Shown here one piece after another: positions 37,201 to 43,671 of a DNA stretch of 64,000 nt (the first letter of the stretch is position 1; the number at the start of each line of letters is the position of its first letter). The notes below the pieces were generated by a model. It made no database searches and had not been told where the DNA came from. It was given only the letters and a program-made list of their open reading frames with translations. The stretch covers positions 17,157,501-17,221,500 of the forward strand of contig NC_074721.1 of NCBI RefSeq assembly GCF_947242115.1, given 5' to 3'. The translations under genes were made by a program, and so were the position numbers. The stretch is from Biomphalaria glabrata. Lineage: Eukaryota; Mollusca; Gastropoda; Planorbidae.

Positions 37201-38487
37201 CTGCATGATACACCTAATTTTCGGTTTATAAATGAATGTGAAAACACTTCATTTCATAGCTAACTATCAGGAATTCAATAAAAAAAAAATTGGGAGATGT
37301 TTACCCAGTTTTTACCTTTTTAAAGATAGTCACAATTGTGGAACACTATAGATGTTATTTATTTGACCTGCGCATTTACATAGTGATTTAGATTATTGGA
37401 GTTTAAATATGAGTTTATGAGTAATATAAATTTAAAAACATTTAGAGAATAATATTAATATATAATTTATGATTATCAGACGTCCAGCAAAAAGAGGACA
37501 AATCATAATATCAAATAATATCTTATATTTAATATTAATATAACAAAAAAATTAGAATGAAAAATAAAACCTTGTAAGGAAAATCAGGGTAGTGTGACGT
37601 CAATTAAATTAAAGAAAAGATAAAGAATAAAAAAGTGACAATGTGTTGTCTTAAGCTTTAACAGTGTTCCGCAATTGTGACTTCTTAAAAAATCTTGTTC
37701 CGTAATTGTGACTGACCATATCTCAGTCGATTTGAATGTAAAATTTAATTATGTGTTGAAAAACTAAACAAAGCGTCTATTTTTATCTGAAAATGGATGG
37801 GCAATGTCTAGATACTTTTAGTTTTTCCATATGTCTAACCATTACGGAGCAAAAAATTTAAAACTAAAAGTAGCAGCAAACTGTTCCGCAATAGTGACTC
37901 TACTATATATGTAAAGGACACATGAATCTACTTATTGAATGCTCAAGTGAGCTAAGTGCTAGTAAGATTAGTCATAGTGATGCACAAACTACAGTGTGAA
38001 GTCATATCCAGCCAGTGTCACAATGCTATCTGGCTCTCAAACATTGCATAATGAACCCTTACATGCTGGGTTCCATCAGATTCCAAGATATGAATGTTCA
38101 TTATTTAAGGCAGTGGGTTTGCATGTTTGAATGCTCATTATATGAGACAGTGGGTTTAAATGTTCGCTACATGAAGCAGTGGGCTAGAATGTTCACTATA
38201 TGAGGCAGTGGGTTTTAATGTTCATTATATGAGGCAGTGGGTTTGATCTCTGCATCTTTTCCCTCCTTTACTTTGATGATTTTTTCCTTGCCCTAGAATA
38301 ATATGCTATCATTTAAACTAAATCTGAATTACTCTGAGAGTTGACTTTGAGTATTAAAAATAACTTTCCTTATTCCTTATAATTTTTTTTCCATTTACAC
38401 TAGGATGATGGATGGCAGATGGGAATAAAGCAGTCTGATAATATGAAAGGAGTTTTCCCAGAAAACTTTACCCAGAAATTGTCTTAG
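10273..38487 (+). CDS. Amphiphysin/BIN1-type BAR-SH3 protein (spliced; exon 1 not seen)
   Basis: This is a membrane-curving BAR protein of the amphiphysin family, which acts in endocytosis and membrane tubulation; in flies it organises T-tubules. Exons with matching GT-AG sites and phases are 10273-10353, 18126-18180, 20166-20260, 20914-21009, 21162-21269, 21469-21554, 21803-21878, 22737-22825, 23662-23747 and 23873-23913, giving 271 codons of BAR domain plus the start of the linker. Recognisable stretches include [58 protein letters not shown] and [15 protein letters not shown]. For the SH3 form, exons 34288-34484, 36056-36194, 36507-36608 and 38404-38487 follow, ending [11 protein letters not shown] giant alternative exon (24941-33490) lies between. 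The exon coding the N-terminal helix and start codon was not found and is probably upstream. Exon lengths 81/55/95/96/108 agree with vertebrate BIN1 as I remember it. Confidence 0.93.
11227..11940. mobile_element. hAT-like non-autonomous DNA element
   Basis: The left end CAGCGTTTCTCAAACTGTCA and the right end, read in reverse, ACAGTTTCTCAAACTTTTAC form imperfect inverted repeats. The adjoining GGCGCGCC against GGCGTCCCCC also fits. CAG-GTTTCTCAAAC ends are typical of hAT elements. At about 0.7 kb with no recognisable transposase it is a deletion derivative. It lies in amphiphysin intron 2. Confidence 0.55.
12047..12235. repeat. Imperfect tandem repeat, CACTGCTACACAC-type units
   Basis: About seven imperfect units of 23-32 bases share ATCACTGCTACACAC followed by CATAAGT or a variant. 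The open frame that spans it is repeat-driven and not a gene. Confidence 0.7.
12366..12470. repeat. Dispersed repeat, family D
   Basis: The block with CCCACACCCATTCTTGGATC followed by AAGTTGAAACTTT recurs at 52383-52455 and 52523-52615 in the same orientation. Its class is unknown. It is AT-rich, non-coding and about 100 bases in each copy. Confidence 0.6.
12881..13156 (-). mobile_element. LINE fragment, RT C-terminal region, reverse
   Basis: The minus strand is open for 91 residues with the typical C-terminal part of RTE/CR1-like ORF2: [20 protein letters not shown], then [20 protein letters not shown], then [18 protein letters not shown]. These match the general pattern LR-I-W-D-VSN-EI ... 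RF-GHV-R ... GKR-GR--TW of LINE proteins. It is strongly truncated at both sides and lies in amphiphysin intron 2. Confidence 0.75.
13157..15339. other. Intron 2 DNA without recognised genes; one possible transposon-end relic
   Basis: There are homopolymer runs at about 13627 (C) and 13790-13808 (T). At 14018-14130 a GC-richer block with TGCGGACCACACCCCTCGCA and GGCGCCTTACACAAGC resembles ends of old DNA transposons, but no partner end was found. Nothing else supportable was seen. Confidence 0.35.
15340..16985 (+). mobile_element. hAT DNA transposon fossil (ZBED5/GTF2IRD2-like transposase), interrupted by a SINE
   Basis: The left end CAGGGGTCGGCAACCCGCGG with GAGCCACATGCGGCTCTTT is a well-known hAT terminus. 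Transposase pieces follow on the + strand: [13 protein letters not shown] at about 15582, then [15 protein letters not shown] and [11 protein letters not shown] (15654-15837), a piece at 15855-16038, and after the SINE a C-terminal piece at 16614-16893 with the dimerisation pattern [14 protein letters not shown]. The N-terminal BED part is missing and frames are broken by stops at about 15838, 16038 and 16893. SINE family A inserted at about 16113-16372, so the hAT copy is the older. No clear right terminus was found; the end given is approximate. Confidence 0.8.
16113..16372 (+). mobile_element. tRNA-derived SINE, family A, near full length
   Basis: The head GCGGTGGCTGTGCAGTAAAG (A-box-like) and GAGTTAGAATCCTGG (B-box-like) is followed by the body with CTAACATTAGTTCAGG and GGCCACATGATACCC, and the 3' end GATCGCAAGGTCTGAAAGGG. 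It is inserted within the hAT fossil. Confidence 0.8.
16986..18125. other. Intron 2 end, nothing recognised
   Basis: AT-rich DNA with a (TA)n stretch near 17085 and T runs near 17180-17220 and 17458. No repeat family or exon is supported until the acceptor before 18126. Confidence 0.5.
19285..19405. repeat. Tandem repeat, about 3 units of 41-44 bp
   Basis: Units of TCTTCCTGCCTGTCTTCCTG followed by CCATGTATGTAGCCTCT, in the intron between BAR exons 18126-18180 and 20166-20260. Confidence 0.85.
24941..33490 (+). CDS. Giant alternative amphiphysin exon: SH3-less C-terminal tail of 2,849 codons
   Basis: The acceptor TTCTTTATCCAG precedes 24941, and the exon reads in phase 0 straight from exon 23873-23913 (LQQ then [15 protein letters not shown]). 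The frame stays open to TAA at 33488-33490. No ATG-led start is needed: the residue at 25010 is GTG inside the exon. The protein is mostly polar and acidic with low complexity and no recognised fold. Counting from 24941 it has three [12 protein letters not shown] units near residues 496-533, a basic KKRVRFSE motif (RVRF at 29633-29644, near residue 1565) of the PP1-docking type, a Cys-rich [11 protein letters not shown] near 30520, a 13-aa repeat array (31302-32060) and a 15-aa array (32190-33120), and then a Ser/acid-rich end. Two AATAAA signals follow at 33786 and 33803. It would give a protein of more than 3,100 residues with BAR but without SH3. The function of the tail is unknown. Intactness over 8.5 kb argues strongly for selection on coding. 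Confidence 0.88.
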   Translation, partial: CILKPKRKAPVAPGHVVPQVQARVSCVSLETTCSQQSNASVSSDSHMSDKSESLKEGNKYFSRWKERFCLKKYKQPIVLPESNDLKVEQKQLSNMMVKETIPTVSKVQGVKSFYEKLLEGKDDAKCEKRKTASLPDYLKEDKNNEPGITKPASTGKLGTVEKMRNAVELTEGKTKSALSHVSFCISKDSEHFESKVENLKPSATVNTSLGDNRLLGKNNDHCSVNDGVTSLNSDPGSDDDLHMKHLVESIKDIKVPDTKESFTDYSHLKLKPKLIRITDLDDDEVDKASYIVPLDEIAKKQLLGKKSSHCKTACPSSIEEIEPEIEAKVLFQEQSASSSSTAMGVNLQLLSGVRRNDSIKWKNEKHTWPDKEACPVSSVEAVEQAACCGTDFHRIASVSELGTLPTIQEHVALEKQPSHEDTHCKSVADGRKEFYQVAFVESLSSVEDESETKLIVIQTSQLDDEAISYQEMTHAKQPIKSLKTKLDNEAEVQSCQDKTHARLVQPIDKTHARQLVQPIDKTHARQLVQPIVKTKPADDDSPLFNPNKLNFLSQHLVQKHGIACVKAEPNEGKCEEEIPSAGVDAGDSDKVTLKDDLARKHILSANEDVLDEETDKTLEWGSDPESDGEIAQDELCRSASVDLPMKKPKSPLKQSCTGQKVKTSLTSGIPSEVMPESWRNDSMKNKYDIVTVYTEDLSTSHYGHVDTVVKPSYNLAHITTDIVVGAGRSSQSDGSTFGQMMPGDTAITVNVSLGQPTAEVDKLTMKISPKVGQVKLFKSVEDLGDIDTKQPREIEPKSLDKLLEYGSQETSNKLSKTVSLDDKYAASVKVSDNVRFVKSDRSTRDDTDLASMSDSSVSIAVTANETLVKDDSSSEQSVSMASNRWNLRGIMSMLMPVTVQTLASHTKSYINSYLSTNKPSEIDAIEIQKIIAENLTKEDYYNLIGKSRDSSVDNSINLEGLSPQPDDAITTQDEFLSFSSVARPGDIDKQSSFSVDKQGLGPDATPQLSEHIFSITQIPPEVSNPTIEPLPHIDCSDLDILERHFQTVLLDIVTKGSSQLKKNTDAVIRKPKAASKLVSSDQLVSEHSKGMNSLGSESGLNSEEKENSYLLHDAMLSRLQMSLPLLSKSQGKPDGTALSDEGSLDNACSWSFSKESLNSKSSADNLGKDYQRIEHDQSIDTTVRQKSGIIKKKSSEPCSPPLNTELQKSLANRRDALKCPDEDECLTNSSQDDSDHCSHASLASMDSIHSTIILGHCIPLPHDLKRNLKGEFLTNKGKYKRPMLSSSEQSELFRELPYQDSNLCSIIEHEDESICDSNVSISEDSSPSRNSYLHQQAAVIVIEDKDMMDFHDIFLHNDICLTPDIHDKNRANLIEQPEYKQRGLFVEPVNDQGDVEVDSETLDPKLNNEIQRSDEDAEVTAEDEDQKEHSIGDTDGMYGSASLDMSLEEHLKDFGSGDDKDSEDLFNAWDHDEEDVVEPHESIPEEEVWDVHTYRRDQMACDFLLCTNKIESVKSYSDDIGQKELMRSTPLTDVYRNLDYELTVTDLASENVCRLKETQEKRKKRVRFSEVVDVWSGSEQLMQEDGDEYKMTLTLYTDTLNDSDGDVTDDSTDSVRPEVGNMWYEREKTQTEAYEPEACNKVCSEQFINSHYVRDETGFYKQSGVQQMLGITRTELGKIQSNLYEAEPSMHDELLEVNAKNVSSRLTNNFEDVDILVHIQPLLPTPNDLTTHLTLLDEELLAILNCHHKYIPHCQVEAHIMSSMDTTQILTIDGEVETLNDPDFEYDLDNTKNVKFSTRNQPAMFATSYDLSLDNCNVYSSILLIKAESESKLSSSSLGPITSHGNAPASSLPTVKKRFCTCKNVICLGCPNSSHSIKEEDFYYKPVKFTMTLEDALKFYQNIEVTHSEENVKHRKFDNHFESTISITEDTGKVNTDNNMWIKSYQIDKGDTSNRTSLIKRHHDMSASSSCREFLLYTFEPIPDLCHEKSSELVINNCHSTELAMLFGHLDCIDEVDPAPEALGEVKTDETEIGFLEMSSVGPDYLSNKQNHQALDQSENNKDDDVVNDGLHSKEVVNTQPQSSTNFQSIDTLDNVLQNTSYTFEPDLLQSSKPKLQAIKPDLAPNSQYESVEAVLAPNSQYESVEAVLAPQYESMEAVLAPQYESVEAVLAPNSQCESVEAVLAPNSQYESVEAVFAPNSQYESVEAVLAPNSQCESVEAVLAPNSQCESVEADLALNSQYESVEAVLVQNTQYESVEAVLAPNSQYESVEAVLAPNSHYESVETVLAPNSQYESVEAVLAPNSQYESVEAVLAPNSQHESGEAVLAQNSMYESGEVVLAQNSMYESFEVVLAQNSMYESVEAVLAPNSKHELQSLELELLQSSKSENHNIEAALSKSSVPELQLIEQDLSQSSQLNRQSNEPDLPQNSQLALQSNEQDLPQNSQLALQSNEPDLPQNSQLALQSNEPDLPQNSQLALQSNEPDLPQNSQFALQSNEPDLPQNSQFALQSNELDLPQNSQFALQSNEPDLHQNSQFALQSNEQDLPQNSQLALQSNEPDLPQNSQLALQSNEPDLPQNSQFALQSNEPDLPQNSQFALQSNELDLPQNSQFALQSNEPDLHQNSQFALQSNEQDLPQNSQLALQSNEPDLPQNSQFALQSNELDLPQNSQFALQSNEPDLPQNSQFALQSNEPDLPQNSQLALQSNEQDLPVNSQLKLQSNEPDLPQSISYEYNTVEADLSQCSKCESLSEKYVLFMPAYVEANSEVSLCSTEVSSEQAVLGSTPDSTFAEFSSDSSTNGTLLFFPTPGDHNANQGSANQFDTDHIVCDTSSDESLKLTQSLDHFRLD
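31302..32060 (+). repeat. Coding tandem array, 39-bp (13-aa) unit, 19 copies
   Basis: The unit is [14 protein letters not shown] count 19 ES-E cores in a row. Two units (near 31390-31435) lack the NS pair (33 bp), and the last four change to QNSMYES with GE or FE. All indels are multiples of three. Alternate bases (GTTGAAG against GTGGAAG, TATGAA against TGTGAA) mark subtypes. Confidence 0.95.
32190..33120 (+). repeat. Coding tandem array, 45-bp (15-aa) unit, 21 copies, with higher-order order
   Basis: The unit is [16 protein letters not shown] count 21 QSNE cores, with variants EP, EQ, EL, PH-type (DLHQ) and SQFAL against SQLAL. The variant order EL, EP(H), EQ, EP recurs three times in part, which points to recent multi-unit duplication. 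The array closes with [11 protein letters not shown] and [11 protein letters not shown]. Confidence 0.95.
33786..33825 (+). terminator. Candidate poly(A) signals of the giant-exon transcript
   Basis: AATAAA occurs at 33786-33791 and again at 33803-33808, about 300 bases after the TAA at 33490, with T-rich DNA downstream. This supports the giant exon as a 3'-terminal exon. Confidence 0.6.
34288..36194 (+). CDS. Amphiphysin acidic linker exons of the SH3 form (34288-34484 and 36056-36194)
   Basis: Exon 34288-34484 (acceptor TCTCTTTAG, donor AAAAA|GTAAAG) reads [18 protein letters not shown] and ends in a Ser/Asp/Asn-rich acidic run. Exon 36056-36194 (acceptor AATTGCAG, donor ATG|GTCAGT) reads [17 protein letters not shown] and ends EPPNTLYM. 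Phases match (2 then 0). The first exon can only be entered in phase 0: phase 1 meets TGA after about 15 codons. It therefore joins after QLQQ (23913), or after a weak internal site at 24997 in the giant exon. If the donor at 34484 is not used, the frame stops at once (AAG TAA). Confidence 0.8.
35690..35850 (+). mobile_element. tRNA-derived SINE, family B
   Basis: TATGGCTGCCTGATCACACA then TATGTGCTGGACTGTTATTC, and the B-box-like AAGGGTTCATACCCTGCCC, form a tRNA-like head. A related sequence lies in reverse at 36766-36880. It sits in the intron between the two acidic linker exons. Confidence 0.6.
36507..38487 (+). CDS. Amphiphysin SH3 domain exons (36507-36608 and 38404-38487)
   Basis: The two exons give [20 protein letters not shown], then [14 protein letters not shown], then [12 protein letters not shown] and [12 protein letters not shown]-stop. 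This is a C-terminal SH3 of the BIN1/amphiphysin type, with the ALYDY-like Tyr, the DELSFEAGE acidic RT loop, the GW pair and the PENF end. Partners of this SH3 in the family are dynamin and synaptojanin proline motifs. The domain is short at the n-Src side relative to vertebrate BIN1 (no HKELEKC-like insert). The intron carries the TIR element at 36915-37908. Confidence 0.93.
36766..36880 (-). mobile_element. tRNA-derived SINE, family B, reverse
   Basis: On the minus strand: GATGGCTGTCTGGTAGTGTG then GTATCAGCTCTGGACTGTCA and a B-box-like AATCCCAGTTCAAAAC. It resembles 35690-35850 in the opposite direction. Confidence 0.55.
36915..37908. mobile_element. Non-autonomous TIR DNA element, Tc1/mariner (pogo)-like, copy 1
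   Basis: Inverted ends AGTAGAGTCACTATTGC(A/G)GAA flank about 1 kb and are bordered by TATA-type sequence, fitting a TA target. No transposase is present. The motif GTCAC(A/T)ATTG(Y)GGAAC occurs at both ends and inside at about 37329, 37665 and 37697. A second copy in the same orientation lies at 57819-58915. It is in the last amphiphysin intron. The superfamily assignment is inferred from the ends. Confidence 0.75.
38090..38245. repeat. Minisatellite, about 5 units of 32-33 bp
   Basis: Units of the type ATGTTCATTATATGAGGCAG plus TGGGTTTA are repeated with variation, in the intron before the final amphiphysin exon. Confidence 0.8.
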
Positions 38488-41400
38488 CAGACAACAAACA
38501 TTTGGAGTAAGACAAGCTTTACCTCATCAATAGTTCATTCAAGAGTTGAGTTCAAGAGGTCACATTACTGCTAGAGTCACAGTTCTGCTGACATTTTGTT
38601 GTCTTGGACTGCTGGAGATGTTACTGTATATACATACACCACAGTGTGCCCAACTGTACTACTGGACAGCAGTCTGAACACTTAAAATGCTAACTAAACT
38701 ATGCACACAAGCTCATGGAAGTATTTTATTTTGTTTTTGTATGACAATCTAGAGACAGAAATATCTTTTCATTAAATATATAGTATTTTTCTGTTGTTTT
38801 TTCTTCACTGACTGTACAAAATGCCTTTTTTTTTCGGTCTGAAACAACATTTTTTTTTTTTAATTTCATCCTGTCACGTAGCATAGAATGAAAACACTTG
38901 TCTCCTGTTCACGCATTTGTTTGTTTTGTTTTCTAGTTGATTTTTTTAAAATGATATTTTGCTTATATTTTTTTAAAATTTACTTTTGATTTTTTAAAAT
39001 GTACTTCATTATTATTTGAAATATTAGTATATATTTTTATTCTATTTTAAAATATTCTTTTCATGTTCATTTGACAACTGTTGTCACAATTATCTGTCCT
39101 TGTTTATTGACATCAGTGACATTATTGAGGTATAGGTCCTAGTGCAAAGTGTGGCACAAAGACAGCTTCTTGGAGTTAGAGTGAACTTGAGTTGGTCAGG
39201 TATCCTTATAAATAGTACTAAACAAAATTATGAAAGAAAAGAGTGAGTGCTATTTGTTACAACAATTGCTGTAGAATGTCTGCATGGCTCTGAACTACTT
39301 GAAATTAGGAACGTTGGTTTTAGTTAAAACTAATTCTATTTTAAGAGGTTGTCATCATAAAGCAAAGGTCATACTATATTACAAAATTAAATATGTACAG
39401 TATTATATAAACATGTAATGCATTTAAGCTTTTTTTTTCCACTTGTTAACACAATTTTACTGACAGTCCAGTCAATGTGGATTTTAGTGGCAGCTTGGTA
39501 AAGTGCTTGACTTCCAAACTGAGGCCTCTTGACTTCTAATCTCAGTCTGGCATTTGGAACTTCAGGATTTTTAGGGCGCTCTGGAGTTAACTCTTGTAGG
39601 TATCTGATATACATAGGGGAAGTAAAGGTGTCGGTCATTGTTCTAGCTACATGACATCAGTAACAACCATTTTTCATAGAAACAGATGAGCTTTACATCA
39701 TCTGCCTACATAGATCACAAGGTCTGAAAGGGGGTACTTTTACTTTGTACAGTTAACATGAACATGCAGCAACAATAACTGTTAAAAAAATTTCTACATT
39801 GCATAGGCTAGGGACATTTGCTTTAAGTATAGAATTCTGCCTTAAATTGTATAATTCTTGTGTTAAATTAAAATGTTTTTAAGCAATGAATTTTTTTTTT
39901 CTCCTCATTATTACTAAGTTTAACAAAAATGTGCGTACACTTAACTTGCAATATATTATTTGATTGCTTGACTTGTATAAAAATATTTATTTCACTAAAT
40001 GTACCATGCTACCTTTTCATATCTGGGAAAACATTCCTGGAATAAAAAGGTCAAAGACTTGCCTTGTCCATCCTATAATCATTTAAATCTTCTTTGAATA
40101 TATAGAATCATTGCATTGCTCCTGTGTGATGTCAAAATTTATCAGTGGCTGTGCCTTGTTACATAATAACTTTTGTATTTCTACACAGATTTATTACTTG
40201 GCATTATTACAATATCTACTTTATTCTTCCTGCTATTATATAGTTTAATAAAACATTATTTCATTGTCAGTGTTGATAATGTTCTTTCCTCTTCCACATC
40301 CATTCCATTGTTGTTTCTTAGTCTTTATGTGCTCAGACATCAAATCTTATCACATTGGATTGATTAGATGTATAGTCACATATACATGTACATTTTGTTA
40401 TTTGTAGTCAGTTATGCAGACAAAGTAAACTTCATCTGTGATGGTATGTCTTATCAGTCTTGATTGGAGCATCACAGCTGCGGCCTATAAAAATGGTTTT
40501 GTTACATGTGTGCCTGTACCAGTGACTAGATTAATCCACTACTGGAGAGCTTTCACAAAGGCATTATGCATTTGAGACCCAGAGGAAAGCCCTTGTAGAG
40601 GACAGGTGCAGAAGATGTAAAGAAAAATAGACCCCTGTCAAATAAAGGCTTTGTTTGCATCAGATTTGGAAAAATATGCAGGTCACAAATGGGTTTGCAT
40701 AGCCATTTGAAACACTGCACTCATCCTTCATCTTTAGAATTGAAGGCATTGCCATTATATTAAATGGCCAAATCTTTATTGGTAAGCACTGGGTCCATGT
40801 CAGATGAAGTGGCTGATAGAGCATTTTGTACCATCTTAAAATAAAATCTCTGGCTGCCAGGGGTCTTGAAATAATATTTCTGGTCGCAGTTAAGAATTGA
40901 AATGGGGAACTCGAAAGAAGCTAAACAGCAAGCTTTGTACTTTTTCAAGTTCGCAACATTATTCAATCTTCTGGATTGAGTTACAAGGTTTATGAGATTA
41001 AACTTGAAAGCTACATTCAATATGAAATACTTATAAGCTGTTTATTTTCGTCAAATTAATGATATAGAAGTAATGTTCATCATGCTACAATCCTGTTGAA
41101 TTATAAAGTGGGTACAGTTTTTTTTTTATAAAAATTATGAAAAAAAAAAAAAGATTGATACTGCCTTTGATACATAGTATGGTACTTAATTGCACAATGT
41201 TGCTATTTATATTATTTCTGTGATTGGCTTTAAGCAATGTTTTTTAACAAAATGTTTCTACAAAACTTAATAATTTCAAAGTCTATGTAAAGTACTTTAC
41301 CACAAGAAACAACATTAGCCAGTTGAGTTCTTAGCTGCTGGATTTTACTTCAACATATTTATTTATAGTAAATTTTTTTTATTTGTTTTTTGTAACTCTT

Positions 41401-42310
41401 GTTTAGACACACTAGTTTAAAGTTGTCATCAATTTTCTTTTCAGGGGTCTTAGAATTGTAATATTTGTTTGTAAATGTGCTGTTATAAAAGTTGGGTCAT
41501 AAGAATGTCAATAGAAAAACATGTTTGAAAATATTACTTGTAAAGAACAAATTAGAAACTTTTGTCATTTATGAGTCAGTGCATAGGCTATTGAAGTATT
41601 TTATTTTAAATTTACTTTTTACTAACTGCATAATTATTTACCCTCGAGATGGAAGCACTTTTGTGTGCATTTATTTATTTGCTAACTGTGCAACATTCCT
41701 AACATTATGTATTGCTCCAAGTGTTTATTCTCTTGGTTCTAGTGCTAACAACAAGACTTCATTGGAACATGTTGAATTTTCTTCTATTTTTCTTTTTGTC
41801 CTCCTATTATGCCAGGTATCCAGGTTTGTAATGAAGCTTCAAAAGTACTGTCTCTTTATTACTTTGAACTCACATTTTATGTCTGAGACTATCCTTAATA
41901 TGTAATAGATTCATTAAAATATTAATATTTTAGTCTATTGTTCTTAATTAATTTTTATAAATTTAATTTTTACTGTATTATATTTTTTTCCATTTAGTCC
42001 AAGTCGAATGATCTTTTTATATTAATTAATATCAATATTTAGAATAATACACAGGATTCTCAATATTTGTATATTCTTATGGAATAAATGTTGTTTCCAC
42101 TGTAGTAGGCCTAGTAATTGTCAGTCTACTAGAAATGTTGTCTGTTACGAACTTAGTTTACTAGAAATGTCTTGTGTTTATGGTCTCTAACTGAAACAGG
42201 GATGTTTATTCAAGCTGTATATACCAAAACTTGTGACCTTTGGAATTGTTTTTGTAAAATATTGAATGTATGTTTGACTTTTTAAAAAAATAAACATTAA
42301 TTTAACATAA
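38488..42310 (+). other. Probable amphiphysin 3' UTR and downstream DNA
   Basis: AT-rich sequence without splice-compatible coding follows the SH3 stop. AATAAA is seen at about 40041, 42083 and 42289; the last fits an end close to 42.31 kb. One SINE lies at 39486-39748. How much of this is really transcribed cannot be told from sequence. Confidence 0.4.
39486..39748 (+). mobile_element. tRNA-derived SINE, family A
   Basis: GTGGCAGCTTGGTAAAGTGC then GACTTCTAATCTCAG (head boxes), body with AACTCTTGTAGGTATCTGAT and GCTACATGACATC, and 3' end GATCACAAGGTCTGAAAGGG. It falls inside the probable 3' UTR of amphiphysin. Confidence 0.75.
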
Positions 42311-42340
42311 ACTCTTATTAAATTGTAAATGTTTATTTGT
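42289..42340. terminator. Convergent candidate poly(A) signals of amphiphysin (+) and CDK5RAP3 (-)
   Basis: AATAAA reads on the + strand at 42289-42294 and on the - strand at 42332-42337 (TTTATT on +). If both are used, the two transcripts meet or overlap by only tens of bases. Confidence 0.35.
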
Positions 42341-43671
42341 TTTTATCATCTTCCATAATTGTAAAGGTCCCCTTGATCCCCAATAAACAAGTAAATAATA
42401 TAATATTAATTATACAATGATAACATTGCAAGAAACAAATCACAGAGATATATGCTAAGGTGAAAAAAAAAAGATACAAATAATGCATCTGCATGACATT
42501 TGTCAAAAAGTTGACAATCAAACATCTAGATATTACTGTACACAGTAATAGTGCTGATGTTGAACATGATTACAAATAATGATTTTTTTTTTTAAATTTC
42601 TGTTGAGAAAATTGAATGAAAAATTTTTTTTTTCATAAATGTATTCTGCCTTTGATCCTGCCCTTGCCTATCCAACTGATGCAAATGAATGTAGCAGTCT
42701 CTCACAATGTATTGATCTCACCAATGATGTTGACTTTCCTATCATTGTACTTTTTAGAAATTTCATTTTCTAGCTGTGGATAAAGTAGAATATTTTAAGT
42801 TTTATTTTAGCCATTCAAACTTTTGTTTTTCATGTAGTCATAGCTTAAGCACATTTAATGTCGAAATCAGATGTATGAAAATGAAGTTCTAAAAGTACTA
42901 TGCAGCAATAAAGGAGGCATTAAATACATTCGCTTAAACCCACAATACAGTAAAAAGAAAATAGGAAATACATTATAATGCTAGATTTTAGGTTTTAAGA
43001 CAATGTCTTTTTAAAAAATAATTTCAACTAAATGCAGATACTACTTAACTTTGGCACTAGCAAAATTATAATCTAGATCTAGAAAGATAACTTTATATCT
43101 TTGGAATGGAAATGAAAACAAAAAAAAAAAAAGGAAGAAAATTGTAAGAATGATGTGCAGCTAGATTAAGATATGATTTCAGTATTATTAAGGGAAGAGA
43201 CATACGCACCAGCATAAACAAAAATTAAAAAATCTCAAAATCATGTTGTTGTTTTTTTTCCTGAGATTTGAAGAAATTGATGTCTAATTTATAAAAAAAA
43301 ATAATTTCTAAGCATTTAATTAAAAAAAAAATGTAGAATGTTCACTATTACAACTTTTTAAATATGTCAATATCTCAAATTTGACAAAAAAATAAATTGT
43401 AGTTTCCCTTAACTGAGATTTTGTAAAAAAAAAAAAAAAAAAAAATTTAATTAACATTGCAGTTATAGCTGGTTAATTCCTTTAGAATATATGTAGTTTC
43501 TCAACCTTAACACAGTGGCTGGGAGAAACTCAGTGAAACAAAAAAAAAGGACTTCCAGTAAGTTTTCATATGGAACTGGAGACTGAGCTCAACAAGGTCA
43601 ACATCCCACTGGAATGTTGAAACACTGAAAGAAGCTTCAACATGCTGCTTGATTGTTAGTCTTACTAGAGT

